Assembly (NCBI GenBank): GCA_030789695.1
Contig: CM061142.1
Span: forward strand, 352,941,486 to 353,005,485
DNA from: Scilla litardierei
Taxonomy: Eukaryota > Streptophyta > Magnoliopsida > Asparagales > Asparagaceae
Reading direction: 5' to 3'
DNA: 64,000 nucleotides
This document shows, one piece after another, positions 1-11,254 of the stretch. The translations under genes and the position numbers were made by a program. Each line of letters opens with the position of its first letter. The stretch's first letter is position 1. The notes below the pieces were generated by a model that worked only from the letters and a program-made list of their open reading frames with translations, was not told where the DNA came from and did not search any database.

Positions 1-312
1 CCACGCCGAGCCGCTCCTTTGAACCGCTCCCCGAACCGCTCCTCGAACCGCTCCGCATCCCGAGGCGATCAATCCCCGTGCCGCCGAGCCAACCAACCGC
101 CGAAGAAAGTTTCACGCGAGTGAAACCTCCGCCAAGATTTCGGATCCAGAATCCGAACTCCTTTGTGGCTTTGCTAGAGCCCGCAGGAGTAAGGCAGAAT
201 TTTAGGGAGATAGAGAAATATTTATTTAAGCTTAGATCCGAGCGTGCTCCAACATTTACGAGAGCCGCTCAGATCTAGAGCTTGGGACGAGTTTTGAGAA
301 AGGGGGGAGACC

Positions 313-326
313 CCTATTTATATAGG
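313..326 (-). promoter_or_regulatory. LTR TATA box (3' LTR copy)
   Basis: On the minus strand this reads CCTATATAAATAGG, a strong plant TATA box. It is followed about 65-75 bp downstream by an AATAAA-like signal on the same strand (near 222-232). The palindrome array at 682-893 lies upstream of it in U3. Confidence 0.65.
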
Positions 327-681
327 CGGCGGACTCTCCCCTTTTCTCAAAATCCGATGTGGGACTAAAATAGAGTTAATTTAAAATCAAGTTAGTTTGC
401 ACTTCACAAAGTGCAAACTTCCGTGAATTTTAACTCACTCACCGTTGAGCTTCAGTATTGATATAACCTATCAATACGACAAGCGTTCAACGGTGAACGC
501 ATAGGAAAAAACCGTTCGTCAATCGGAGGTCGTTTGACCCTCCAATTGAGTGTCCAAAGATTGACAAAAATCAGATTTTCGCCAAAGAAATCAGCCGTCA
601 TGCAAATCTGTGACTAGGGTTCGAAACCCTAAGCTTGGGGCCCACCAGTGGGCCCCGCTGCATCAATCGCGCGCGCAAAAT

Positions 682-893
682 GGCCTGGGCAGAGCCCAGG
701 CCGCGCCTGGGCGCGCCCAGGCGCCTGGGCGCGCCCAGGCCCGCGCCTGGGCGAGCCCAGGCGGGCCTGGGCTTTGCCCAGGCGCCTGGGCAGAGCCCAG
801 GCGGCCTGGGCTTAGCCCAGGCCGAGCCTGGGCTTAGCCCAGGCAGCGCCTGGGTTAGCCCATGCAGCCTGTTCTGCCTGGGCTTGTCCTGGT
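682..893. repeat. GC-rich palindrome array in LARD LTR
   Basis: About ten tandem palindromes of the form GCCTGGGC-n3-GCCCAGGC, with spacers such as AGA, GCG, GAG, TTT and TTA, are packed end to end. The copy in the other LTR has one extra 21-bp unit. Each unit can fold into a short hairpin. The array lies 350-570 bp upstream of the minus-strand TATA box. Confidence 0.8.
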
Positions 894-2184
894 CTGATTC
901 TTTGGGCTTTTGGGCTCTAACTTGAGCATTTGGTGTCCGATTTGGACGCCGTTCGAACCTGGGTCTAGACCGGGATATTCCCGTCTTACCCGTGAACTTT
1001 TCCTTGCGTTTATTTTATTAAATATTGTATTAAACAATTTAATACATATTTAATCGCTTTTGCATCAAATGCAAAATAGTCCCTATCTAAGCTTAAATTA
1101 CCATATTGCATCAAATGCAATTATTTCATCCCTTGCATCAAAAATGCAATTATTCTCCCTAACTAATTTCTACATATTACTAGACGAAGCGTTACACTCT
1201 GTGTGAGACCCTACAGCCTGACCCTTACAACAGGTTGGGCTCGAAGCCCTATACGGCAGTGACCACGAGCAGTGGTTGCCGTCCCTGCTTCAGGAATCAT
1301 CATTATGTGGTTGACTCATTGACATGAGTATTGTCGGGACCACCTGACTGTTTCCGTGATGAATTCCGTAGTTATAGTCTTTTCGTCTAAACTGTGTCAT
1401 GTAGATCAAGTCTGGGGTACGGTCAAAACTGTCAACCCCAATAACTTGACTCCGGTTAGTTTCGATCAATCTTTAGTCAATAAATGTTGGACTTCTTCCA
1501 ACATACTCTGCGCAGAGTTTTTACTAAAGACCGAACTAACTCTACGACACTAACTCCCATTGACCGGGAGAGACGAATCCTCTCTTGGTCATTACTCGCC
1601 TCGTACGTTTCAAGTGACACCCAATCAAAAGACCTTTCGACAGGCCTTGCCTCGAAGCTAGGTCAGTTGATCTAAGTGGCACCGTTCACGCACAGGTCCA
1701 TCAAAATGACCTCAAGTCAAAAGACCAACTATCCTATCATCACTCAGAGTTATCACTGACAGATTGGTCAATATAACCATATGATAACTCTAGTGGATCG
1801 TTCAGTGAACTCATTCTAATGAGCACCTGTGTCTCGTCTTCGACTTCGCCAAGTCAAGTAATCATGAGATCATTGCCACCGCTAAACGGTGAAGACTAAG
1901 ACACAATGGTCTGTCCGATGTTTCGATATCCTTGTCTCGAAACATCTATGACCACGAACCATTTTAGACTTATGCTACAGACGGTCAAACGTTTCTCCAT
2001 GATCGAGATACTCATCTTGATATCCGTCTGACCTTGCATAAAGTCTCAGGACTTTACCTAAGTCGACATCTGATTACAATATAACTTAGATAAATTATTA
2101 CCAAACAGCTTACTGTTATTTCGAACAAGATGTTTGTGCTATTCACACAGGAATAAATGGCTTCGAGTGCATCATATTCCTACA

Positions 2185-2196
2185 TCTCCCACTTGC
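2185..2196 (-). other. Polypurine tract of the LARD
   Basis: On the minus strand the sequence GCAAGTGGGAGA directly precedes the 3' LTR start TGTAGGAAT. This is the usual place and composition of a plus-strand priming site and confirms the minus orientation. Confidence 0.75.
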
Positions 2197-3950
2197 ACTC
2201 AGGCCCATTTATCTCGATATCTAATATCGTTTTTACACATAAGTTTTCCCGACTTCATGTGGTAGAGCCTTCGTGAGTGGATCTGCTAAAACCGTCTATA
2301 CTATAGACTTAAGGGGTTTCTATGTTTATGTTAGACCAACAATTTGAATCTCATTCAAATAATTCATTTGGTCTATCAGAATCTATAATATTTTATTTTC
2401 CTGGATCTTATCCAGTTCATCGTACCTTACGATAATAATTTTAAATTAGTTAATGGTCATTTTAAATGGCTCATATCTATTATTGATAAAGTATCAAACC
2501 TTTTGATTGCTTTGTCAAAATATATGTTCCATCCTCTTGATGATTCGCATGTAATTTATACGCTCCCACTGACCTTGAAAACTATCTGGCTAATTCATAT
2601 AAGTTGGTTCGTCTAAATCATATTTAGAAAAACGAACTTATAAGTGAATGCACAAATTTTCATGGTCAACTTGAGCGTTTACATCGAGTTTGGTCCGAGT
2701 AGATCTGTACACATCTGTTGGTGAAACCGGTTTCATCATAATCCGTTTTAAAGAAATTAGGATGAAAACCGTTCCCGTCCAACATTATTGTACTTCACTA
2801 TTTTCTTTTCTGCACCAATCTTTCCACTTAAAGATTTACTTGCAGAAAGTGAGGAAACATTTTCCTTGGGCACGTAAATTAAATTCTCAAATTTATTTAC
2901 GCACACGGACCTTCATCAAGTTTTAAATTGGAGTTACTACTCCGAATTTCATCTTAGAAGTTGACTAAGTCATCATCAGTTATGATGTCTAACTCGACAA
3001 TTCGTCTCACGAGATTCGAGTATTTTTACAACTTTCTTACGATTGATTTATTGAATATATTATTGATAATGTCCTCATAGAACATTATTAAAACCTAGGC
3101 ATTACTATCTGGGACTTAACCCAGATGGAGGATTTAACTCAGAGTCACTTACAATGGATCACACTAAATCTAATTAAGTGTGATTCATACCTTTTAACAC
3201 ACCGATGTGTTAACAGACTTGATCTGAGAGAAAATCACATTTTCTTTTAATTACACAAGATTTTATTTAGCTAAGTATTTGACCATTCGATCTAATCGAA
3301 TTAGTTTAAATACTTTAGTCATTTCGTTCTTTATTTTATCAGACTTGTGTTTCATCAAGAACACGTGTCTTAGTAAAATATACGAATAACTTATTTTGGT
3401 TAATCTAGACTCGGGTACATCAGTATGTACTAGACTGAGTTCGACAACTCATTCTCCCACTGTCTCATAGATGGGTTTCAGCCATTGTATCTAAGAGGCT
3501 AAGACTCACAAGTGTCCGTAGACTTCATAATACGAGAGGTCAGACCCCTCTTTATGTGACTTGTGAAGCTTAATCTCTTGATACGGCCTAGTCTAATTTT
3601 ACCATATAAGTTTGCTACTATCTTGTGTATTTATATATTAACATTTAATATATATATATAGTTATTTACAAATTACTTAACACAAAACATTACTTCAGAA
3701 GCAATGTGACGACATTCGTCAAAATGTGTCAAACGTCTTTTGTATAACAATTTATTCTGAAATCGTGACATCAAAATATGTCACATTTTCATTTCCTCCT
3801 ACTTATGCCTTTACTAATGATAAATTAAACTATTTAACTCGATTGACTTTCCGGAGTGCCTTCTTCCTTTTCTAAATCACATTTAGATATCAACATAAAT
3901 AAATAGCTATGCAAGGAACTTATGTATCCAAACGCTTGAGCTTTGCAATT

Positions 3951-4927
3951 TTGAGTGTAGCTCAAGAAGTTGCTTGTCTCAAGATCCGGTTGGGATACAT
4001 AGTCTTGCATCGCTCATGCACTCGTATTCGACTCAAACGGTTTGATCGAATCTTTGAACTTTGCGGATCAAAATTGTTTATCCATACAACCTTGAGTGTA
4101 GCTCAACAAGTTGTAGGGAGAAACATACTTTGAATGTCCTATATGTTCAAGCTGCCTCATATAGAGACGAGTGACATGTAGCTTTAATTTATTTGTTGGA
4201 CACAGAACTTAATTGAAATTATATTTCTTAAGTCTGTTCTTTAGAAGGTCATTTAATGTCAACGAGAATATAGTTTTAATTCTATCAATTAGAATTTAAC
4301 TTTGATATTCAATTAATCAACTTTTTGACCAATTAACTTATTAAAATATTATCAATTGATTCTTTCGGTAAACATATTCTTGCCCTAGTTTTAGCATATG
4401 TTCAATATTAAATATAGTTAGATTGGCTTTTATCTATCTATATCCTCCCACTAATTTTACGATCGTTTTAAAGCTTAATAACGAACGATTTAATCGAATT
4501 AAAAATTAATGGGTAAGAGTTCCAATCACCTTGAGTCTAAACAACCTTGAGTGTAGCTCAACAAGTTGATTGACTCTGCGATCGGAAGATGACTCTTCAT
4601 CGATCATATTGGATATGACTCTCTTAATCGGTTTTTGCCCCTAGCCATTTGTGATCATGAGTGTGCTCATCCAAATCACAATGTCTAGTCTAGTCGGACC
4701 CTTGTTTTCGTGTCTAGCCTGACTTGCCCCGCAGCTCGGTGTATGCACGACACGTCGGTTTGGTCAGGTCTTAGACTACATCTAGGCAGACTACATCGTT
4801 GACTTAACTTACGCCGGCGCTCGGGGTACGAGACGACGGTTAGGGTTAGTCAAGATTTCATCTTATGTATTTAAGGAGTTGGTTTCTACAAGATTGCCAG
4901 GTTACAGCTTGAGTGTATCTCAACAAC
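3951..4927. repeat. Four dispersed TTGAG-TGTAG-CTCAA hairpin motifs
   Basis: Copies lie at 3951-3972, 4091-4113, 4546-4568 and 4909-4927. Each has arms TTGAG and CTCAA around TGTAG (TGTAT in the last). Three are followed by AAGTTG, and two (4091, 4546) are preceded by CAAC, extending the inverted symmetry. Spacing is irregular (about 140, 455 and 363 bp), so this is a dispersed motif and not a tandem repeat. Confidence 0.75.
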
Positions 4928-5029
4928 TATAACGCGGGTCCTATAGTTACTAACCCCTAAAACAAGGAGGGTTACGGCTAATCTTGAAAAAGATCATTAA
5001 CGTATTTGACTTAGATATGGTCCAGAGTG

Positions 5030-5188
5030 TCATACAATCATGATTCGCGACATTGCGGTCCAGCGGAACTCAGCCAGGGAATTGACTAAGCCAGGATCAC
5101 TACCCCTTGGACTAGCAAGGGTTGACCCAGAACTCTTAGCCAAGCACATTGACTGGATCATGGTCCATTGAATGAAGCTTGTCATTTT
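5030..5188 (+). repeat. About 160-bp block shared, inverted, with 57992-58150
   Basis: The reverse complement of this block matches 57992-58150 over its whole length with scattered differences and small gaps. Matching landmarks include GTCCATTGAA, GCCAAGCACATTGAC, GCCAGGATCACT and TCATGATT. It lies in non-coding element DNA in both places. It may be an old shared element segment or a small mobile insertion. Confidence 0.7.
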
Positions 5189-6159
5189 TGTATGTATGCC
5201 ATAGACTAAACAGCTTTTATTAACAACTAATTAATCCTATCAACTAGTTGAATCCTTAAATTCAAAATTTTTAGGATTTGTTTAATAACTTTTATTAAGT
5301 CCTTATCAACTATAAGGTTCACGTGCTACCCTAATCGTTATTAGGATTTTAATAAATTTTATTAACAACGCTAGAAGCGAAGTCCTTTAATGAAAATTAA
5401 TTATAACAATTAGAATTTAAAATTCATTTAAAGGACTACCCTAATCAGGAATTAGGTCTTAATATAGTTGTTAATTATTTATTAAAGCATAGCATGTCAT
5501 TAAAATTCAAGTAATAAATTTTAATCAATTTTTAATGGCTAACCTAAAGGTTTGTCTTGTGTTATCAAATAAGGGACAAGATATAACATGCCATTAAAAT
5601 AACTCTACACTAATTTATCGCATAAAGATAGTGCACAACTATTTAACATTTAAATATACAAAGTTTATCGCATAAACAATTTTTAGACTGCATACATAAA
5701 TTTAACATTTAAATTTAAAATATGATTTTAAAAATATTTTATTTTTATCTCATAAAAAAAACTTAATTTTTAAAATCACTAACTTGCATGCTATGTTAAA
5801 AATTTATCGCATAAAAAATTTTTAACTTTTAAAACAGTTTTAAAATATCTCATAAATTAAAACATTATTTAAAAAAAAACTTTCATGCTTAAAAAATTTA
5901 TCAAATAAAAATTTTAGGCATCCAAAATAATTTTTAAACTTTTAAAGATTTAAAAAATTAGTTTTAAAATTATCACATAAATTTTAAAACGTCATTTAAA
6001 AAAAATTTCCATGTTCAAAAATTTCATAAAAAAAAATTTTAGAACATCTAAAACATTTTTAAAATTTATCTCATAATTTTAAAAACATTTTAAAAAGTAT
6101 TTAAAAGCATTCTTAAGTTTAAAATTAATCGCAGTACCTAGATCGCAACGCAAACCTAG

Positions 6160-6171
6160 GCTCTGATACCA
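6160..6171 (-). other. Primer-binding site, tRNA-iMet type
   Basis: On the minus strand this reads TGGTATCAGAGC, the standard complement of the 3' end of plant initiator tRNA-Met. It is one base away from the LTR end. It marks 6173-8705 as the 5' LTR. Confidence 0.88.
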
Positions 6172-6812
6172 CTGTTGGGAATTGGGCGTTCCCTTAAGGC
6201 ACAAAATTCTAGTCCCGTCCTAAGTCGGACGGAACATAGACAGAAAAACATAGCAGCGGAAGGAAAAACAGTTAATCTAAATTAACATGCAAGTTAAAAC
6301 AATTTTAACTTGGCCCTAAGGTCCAAGACCCTATGCCAAGATCTATGCCGACTTGGGATGGGTCTGACCATCCCAAGAAGGATCTAGCCTACTGCGATTA
6401 AACTAAACTAAATGCTAATAAACTACTTTAGCCACATACCCGGAATCTCAGCCCTGGAGCAGGCGAGATGTTCCGCGCCGTCTTCCGAGTTGCTCCCGTC
6501 CCACGCCGAGCCGCTCCTTTGAACCGCTCCCCGAACCGCTCCTCGAACCGCTCCGCATCCCGAGGCGATCAATCCCCGTGCCGCCGAGCCAACCAACCGC
6601 CGAAGAAAGTTTCACGCGAGTGAAACCTCCGCCAAGATTTCGGATCCAGAATCCGAACTCCTTTGTGGCTTTGCTAGAGCCCGCAGGAGTAAGGCAGAAT
6701 TTTAGGGAGATAGAGAAATATTTATTTAAGCTTAGATCCGAGCGTGCTCCAACATTTACGAGAGCCGCTCAGATCTAGAGCTTGGGACGAGTTTTGAGAA
6801 AGGGGGGAGACC

Positions 6813-6826
6813 CCTATTTATATAGG
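6813..6826 (-). promoter_or_regulatory. LTR TATA box (5' LTR, drives the LARD)
   Basis: The minus strand reads CCTATATAAATAGG. A transcript would start near 6780-6790 and run left through R-U5 and the primer-binding site. The palindrome array (7182-7414) lies upstream. Confidence 0.68.
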
Positions 6827-7181
6827 CGGCGGACTCTCCCCTTTTCTCAAAATCCGATGTGGGACTAAAATAGAGTTAATTTAAAATCAAGTTAGTTTGC
6901 ACTTCACAAAGTGCAAACTTCCGTGAATTTTAACTCACTCACCGTTGAGCTTCAGTATTGATATAACCTATCAATACGACAAGCGTTCAACGGTGAACGC
7001 ATAGGAAAAAACCGTTCGTCAATCGGAGGTCGTTTGACCCTCCAATTGAGTGTCCAAAGATTGACAAAAATCAGATTTTCGCCAAAGAAATCAGCCGTCA
7101 TGCAAATCTGTGACTAGGGTTCGAAACCCTAGGCTTGGGGCCCACCAGTGGGCCCCGCTGCATCAATCGCGTGCGCAAAAT

Positions 7182-7414
7182 GGCCTGGTCAGAGCCCAGG
7201 CCGCGCCTGGGCTCGCCCAGGCGCCTGGGCGCGCCCAGGCCCGCGCCTGGGCGAGCCCAGGCGGGCCTGGGCTTTGCCCAGGCGCCTGGGCAGAGCCCAG
7301 GCGGCCTGGGCTTAGCCCAGGCTTGCGCCTGGCTAGCCCAGGCCGAGCCTGGGCTTAGCCCAGGCAGCGCCTGGGTTAGCCCAGGCAGCCTGTTCTGCCT
7401 GGGCTTGTCCTGGT
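7182..7414. repeat. GC-rich palindrome array, 5' LTR copy
   Basis: Same array as at 682-893, plus an extra unit at about 7321-7341 (GCCTGGCTAGCCCAGGC-like). This 21-bp gain or loss is the main difference between the two LTRs and shows that the array is unstable. Confidence 0.8.
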
Positions 7415-8705
7415 CTGATTCTTTGGGCTTTTGGGCTCTAACTTGAGCATTTGGTGTCCGATTTGGACGCCGTTCGAACCTGGGTCTAGACCGGGATATT
7501 CCCGTCTTACCCGTGAACTTTTCCTTGCGTTTATTTTATTAAATATTGTATTAAACAATTTAATACATATTTAATCGCTTTTGCATCAAATGCAAAATAG
7601 TCCCTATCTAAGCTTAAATTACCATATTGCATCAAATGCAATTATTTCATCCCTTGCATCAAAAATGCAATTATTCTCCCTAACTAATTTCTACCTATTA
7701 CTAGACGAAGCGTTACACTCTGTGTGAGACCCTACAGCCTGACCCTTACAACTGGTTGGGCTCGAAGCCCTATACGGCAGTGACCACGAGCAGTGGTTGC
7801 CGTCCCTGCTTCAGGAATCATCATTATGTGGTTGACTCATTGACATGAGTATTGTCGGGACCACCTGACTGTTTCCGTGATGAATTCCGTAGTTATAGTC
7901 TTTTCGTCTAAACTGTGTCATGTAGATCAAGTCTGGGGTACGGTCAAAACTGTCAACCCCAATAACTTGACTCCGGTTAGTTTCGATCAATCTTTAGTCA
8001 ATAAATGTTGGACTTCTTCCAACATACTCTGCGCAGAGTTTTTACTAAAGACCGAACTAACTCTACGACACTAACTCCCATTGACCGGGAGAGACGAATC
8101 CTCTCTTGGTCATTACTCGCCTCGTACGTTTCAAGTGACACCCAATCAAAAGACCTTTCGACAGGCCTTGCCTCGAAGCTAGGTCAGTTGATCTAAGTGG
8201 CACCGTTCACGCACAGGTCCGTCAAAATGACCTCAAGTCAAAAGACCAACTATCCTATCATCACTCAGAGTTATCACTGACAGATTGGTCAATATAACCA
8301 TATGATAACTCTAGTGGATCGTTCATTGAACTCATTCTAATGAGCACCTGTGTCTCGTCTTCGACTTCGCCAAGTCAAGTAATCATGAGATCATTGCCAC
8401 CGCTAAACGGTGAAGACTAAGACACAATGGTCTGTCCGATGTTTCGATATCCTTGTCTCGAAACATCTATGACCACGAACCATTTTAGACTTATGCTACA
8501 GACGGTCAAACGTTTCTCCATGATCGAGATACTCATCTCGATATCCGTCTGACCTTGCATAAAGTCTCAGGACTTTACCTAAGTCGACATCTGATTACAA
8601 TATAACTTAGATAAATTATTACCAAACAGCTTACTGTTATTTCGAACAAGATGTTTGTGCTATTCACACAGGAATAAATGGCTTCGAGGGCATCATATTC
8701 CTACA

Positions 8706-8751
8706 CCTCCTCCCGCATGATACCCTTCCCCTTATCACGATCCCGGGCCAT
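8706..8751 (-). pseudogene. Truncated start of third ORF (interrupted by LARD)
   Basis: An ATG at 8751 opens 15 codons (MARDRDKGKGIMREE) before the LARD boundary. The basic, charged start resembles that of the third ORF of the plus-strand Athila-like element (MPPRTRPRTRG). It has the same context: palindrome array, TATA box, then a leader of about 430 bp. The rest would lie left of the LARD, outside the window. No function can be read from so little protein. Confidence 0.5.
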
Positions 8752-9180
8752 AGTGGGTGCGTGAGTGTTATGCAAATGAGTGTAGAACACGATAAAATCA
8801 AGCACACACAAACAATCAAGCGAGTAGAAATTCTTGGGTAAAAAGTAAAATTGAGCAGTGGAGCTAAGTTACCCAGCAGAGGTTGGAGTTCCTAGCTTGA
8901 ATTTCATCCCAATACCGTGCAATCGGACGGAGTGTGGAGCCGCGGCACTTCTCTTCAGCGAAAAATCCGAAAATGGGGGGATTAGGGCTTGAGAAAGCGA
9001 AATGGGAGAAAGGGAGATAGGGAAAACGATGGAGAGATGGATGGGGTAGGTGGAGAGAGAGGCTAGAGGGGGAGTGGAGGTCGTGGGATGAGTTTTTCGA
9101 CCGTTGGGAGAGCGGGGAAGATGAAACGACGACAAAATCAGTGAGATCGGTTGAGGAAATGAACGGTCGGGGCGGGGGTT
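8752..9180 (-). promoter_or_regulatory. Leader of the internal transcript
   Basis: This C/T-rich stretch (minus strand) runs between the internal TATA box and the third-ORF ATG. It contains a splice-donor-like GGGTAACTTAG (minus, near 8874-8864). An 88-codon open frame at 9135-8869 is S/P-rich and probably chance. It parallels the leader at 33911-34435 in the other Athila-like element. Confidence 0.45.
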
Positions 9181-9546
9181 TATTTATAGGGTTTAAGTCG
9201 AACCGGTCGGGTGAGTTGTCACCTGATCGGTTGACTATTAGGTCGAGATTTTCAGCTGAAGAGACGCTACAGGCAAACCGGTCGGTTGATAACTCACCCG
9301 ATCGGTTGGCCGCTCCACAAATTTTCCCGAGAGTTTGGTACAGCTCACCAGGTCTGTCACCCGGTCATGCTTCTCATCACCCGATCGGTTGATAAAGCTG
9401 GAAAATTTCCCGAGACTTCAGCCCAGTTCACCAGGTCTGCCAACCGGTCTCACATGCCTTCACCCGATCGTTTCGTTGAGTGACTGATACGGTCGGCAGC
9501 TGATACATTCCAACCGATCGGTTGAGTTTTCAACCAATCGGTTGGG
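9181..9546 (-). promoter_or_regulatory. Internal promoter: CCGATCGGTTG palindrome array plus TATA box
   Basis: About ten copies of the near-palindrome CAACCGATCGGTTG, with variants such as CACCCGATCGGTTG and ACCGGTCGGGTGA, fill 9200-9546. A minus-strand TATA box (CCCTATAAATA, 9191-9181) follows directly. The same motif family fills U3 of this element's own LTR at 13678-14048. The array sits downstream of gag-protease and upstream of the third ORF, so an internal promoter for that ORF is the natural reading (inference). Confidence 0.6.
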
Positions 9547-9678
9547 GCCTTGTTTTCTGCAAAAGTCCACAAACGGCATAAGTCCCTCAACGGAAGTTCT
9601 TGCGGATGGATTTATTTAATAAAATAGATAAAATAAAGTTAAAAAATAATCCTAAAAAATGGAAACAAAAGTTTAGAG

Positions 9679-9696
9679 CATGGGTTGCCTCCCATG
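9679..9696 (-). other. Post-gag/pol hairpin with AGGCAA loop
   Basis: On the minus strand the stem is CATGGG and CCCATG around the loop AGGCAA. It is preceded by AAGCGCTT and further upstream by TTAAAC-like sequence. The same structure with a different but paired stem (GTCGGG/CCCGAC) lies at 33295-33312 after pol of the other Athila-like element. Confidence 0.65.
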
Positions 9697-9742
9697 AAGC
9701 GCTTTTGTTTAACGTCGTTAGCTCAATGCCCGTTGATGATGT

Positions 9743-9967
9743 TCAAGGTGGGTGATACGGGTGATGCCCAAAGTCTGGCATCGCTTCAGCTTCAGTGCCG
9801 GGAGATTTTGGTGTAGTCGGTGGCGACAAGAAAATTTGTTCGACGACTCTCCCTTTGTTGACGGGGTCTGGGGGCTTCTCCCTCATATTGGCGTTCACCG
9901 CCACTCGTTTAAGGATCTGGACCTCATCCCCGGTGAGCCCCATGGGCTCTTTCCCTTTTCTCCTCAT
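9743..9967 (-). CDS. Short ORF after protease, remnant of deleted pol region
   Basis: A 74-codon frame starts 12 bp after the protease stop. The product is hydrophilic, K/R/P/D/E-rich (MRRKGKEPMGLTGDEVQILK...), with no recognised domain. By position it lies where RT-integrase should begin or end, so it may be the residual pol tail fused across the deletion. It may also be a chance frame. Confidence 0.3.
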   Translation of the reverse strand: MRRKGKEPMGLTGDEVQILKRVAVNANMREKPPDPVNKGRVVEQIFLSPPTTPKSPGTEAEAMPDFGHHPYHPP

Positions 9968-9979
9968 TGGAGGAGCTTT

Positions 9980-10822
9980 CTAAAATCCGGGAGGGATCGT
10001 GTACGTCGCATCCGTTATCCCAGCAACATCATTCTTTTTCGGGCCGACTGGTTCTTCTGAGTCCCCCAAGCCATCGGGGGGATTTCTTGAAAGGATTTCC
10101 CAGGAGCTTTCCTCCATAGCTCTCTCTTCCTCCATCTCCAGCGCATTGCATTTTGGATCATCCGAGGGATCGGGGTGCTTCATTGACAACCACAAGTCAA
10201 ACTCGACTTTTTCGCTGCCGACGTTCAGGGAAAGCTTCCCATTCTTCACATCGATTAATATGCCGGCAGTGGCCATGAAAGGCCATCCAAGGATAATAGG
10301 GGTGTGTGCATCTTCAGGCATGTCCATGACAACGAAGTCCACAGGCACATGCACCCCTCTAACATTGACAGGGAGGTCATCTACAACTCCCACCGGATAC
10401 TTTACCGAACGGTCAGCAAGCTGTAATGTCATGCCGGTGGGCTCTAAGTCGCCCATTCCTATCCTCCTATACAGCGACAAGGGCATCAAACTGACGCTCG
10501 CTCCAAGGTCGACAAGCGCATGATGTATCTTTACCTCCCCGATCACGCAAGGGATAGAGAAGCTCCCTGGGTCTTTAAGCTTAGGAGGATTTGCTCGCTG
10601 GATAAGAGCACTACATTCTGCCGTCAGAACGACCTTCTCCTTTCTAGAACCCTTTGTCACCAAATCCTTGAGGAATTTCGCATAGGAGGGTATCGTCTCT
10701 ATAGCTTCAAGGAAGGGGATCTGCAAGCTTATATCTTTGACCATGGCAACGAATTTGCCGTACTTCTCGTCTATTTTGGCTTGGGCAAGCCGTTGTGGAA
10801 AAGGCACAACGGGCTTGAATAC
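9980..10822 (-). pseudogene. Retroviral-type aspartic protease (gypsy), C-terminal part of gag-protease
   Basis: This frame carries the plant gypsy protease core ALVDLGASVSLMP, the active-site D-x-G-A-S loop, followed by LADRS and the flap/end motif PIILGWPFMATAG. It then ends in an acidic tail. It processes the Gag polyprotein in the virus-like particle. It is in the same frame as the gag segment upstream (to 12001) and is separated from it only by a TGA at 10820 that looks like CGA to TGA. No RT follows, which is abnormal because RT normally continues this polyprotein. Confidence 0.8.
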
Positions 10823-11254
10823 TCAGAGGTTCCCTTCCTCATCCTCTTTCTTCTCCTCTTCATGGATTTCCTCCGGAGTAGTTGGCCTTGACGACGAAGC
10901 ACCGGCGTCATTCAATTTTTCAATCGGTCGCTCCACGACCAATGGTGCTTCCAGTTCCTTTGGGGGCACTCTCATGGGGATTTGTGTTCCGCTCCTCAAG
11001 ACGATAGCAAACACGTTTGCCTGGTCGTGCGTGAGTGCCAAGGTCTGATTTGCTCCCCTCGGGTTCACCTCTGGTTGTGGCGGCAATAAGTTTGGTGACC
11101 TTGAAAGATTCGCCACTTGTAACCCTAGCTGGGTTACTTGGTCTGTGAGAGCCCGTTGTCCCATTTCCAGCTTTAAATTTATCTTCTCTTGGTTGGATAT
11201 ATATTGAGTCAAAAGGGACTCAACCGGAGAGACTGCCCTCTGTTGGCTATATTG
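10823..11254 (-). pseudogene. Gag C-terminal linker (gag-protease junction)
   Basis: This frame follows the Q-rich gag end after one TAG at about 11252-11254 (CAG to TAG inside a CAG run). It holds a heptad-like helix (KINLKLEMGQRALTDQVTQL), then the ANVFAIVLRSGTQI motif typical of plant Athila-like gag before protease, then an E/K-rich stretch. It ends at the TGA at 10820. The polyprotein frame is preserved on both sides, so only nonsense changes separate the parts. Confidence 0.65.

Larger units (their letters stand above)
1..2184 (-). repeat. 3' LTR of the LARD (partial)
   Basis: This segment is almost identical to 6501-8705. The shift is 6500 bp before the GC-rich array and 6521 bp after it. 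It ends at CA (2183-2184, TG on the minus strand), directly next to a purine tract, so on the minus strand it is the 3' LTR. The outer end lies beyond the window. Short open frames in it are duplicated exactly in the other LTR and look like chance frames in regulatory DNA. Confidence 0.88.
2197..6159 (-). other. Non-coding internal domain of the LARD
   Basis: This is nearly 4 kb with no open frame that resembles gag, protease, RT or integrase on either strand. It is AT-rich, especially 5200-6130, where A/T runs alternate with repeated ATCGCATAAA or ATCTCATAAA phrases. It contains four copies of a TTGAG..CTCAA hairpin motif and a block that recurs inverted near 58 kb. A conserved but non-coding interior suggests RNA-level functions such as packaging. 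That is inference. Confidence 0.7.
1..8705 (-). mobile_element. Non-coding LTR retrotransposon (LARD-like), left end outside window
   Basis: Two long direct repeats (1-2184 and 6173-8705) flank about 4 kb with no credible gene. The orientation is minus: a tRNA-iMet-type primer-binding site lies at 6160-6171 next to the right LTR, and a purine tract lies at 2185-2196 next to the left LTR. LTR ends are TG...CA. Large LTRs around a non-coding core are the definition of a LARD, a non-autonomous element that needs proteins from another element. The two LTRs are nearly identical apart from a 21-bp difference in a GC-rich array, so the insertion is young. It interrupts the third ORF of the neighbouring minus-strand gypsy element, which makes it the most recent layer of the nest. 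Confidence 0.85.
6173..8705 (-). repeat. 5' LTR of the LARD (complete, 2533 bp)
   Basis: It starts TGTTGGGAAT and ends ATTCCTACA on the plus strand, giving short terminal inverted repeats. U3 lies on the right, the TATA box at 6813-6826, and R-U5 on the left. CCTCC (8706-8710) is the possible right target duplication, but its partner lies outside the window. Positions 7182-7414 carry the GC palindrome array with one unit more than the other LTR. Confidence 0.9.

Noticed and set aside
610..925. Overlapping open frames rich in Gly, Pro, Ala and Trp in the LARD LTR
   Set aside because: They are translations of the GC palindrome array, open in several frames, and repeat in the second LTR. No coding signature.
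8869..9135. 88-codon minus-strand ORF before the LARD
   Set aside because: S/P-rich translation of a C/T-rich leader, no domain, and it precedes the better ATG at 8751.
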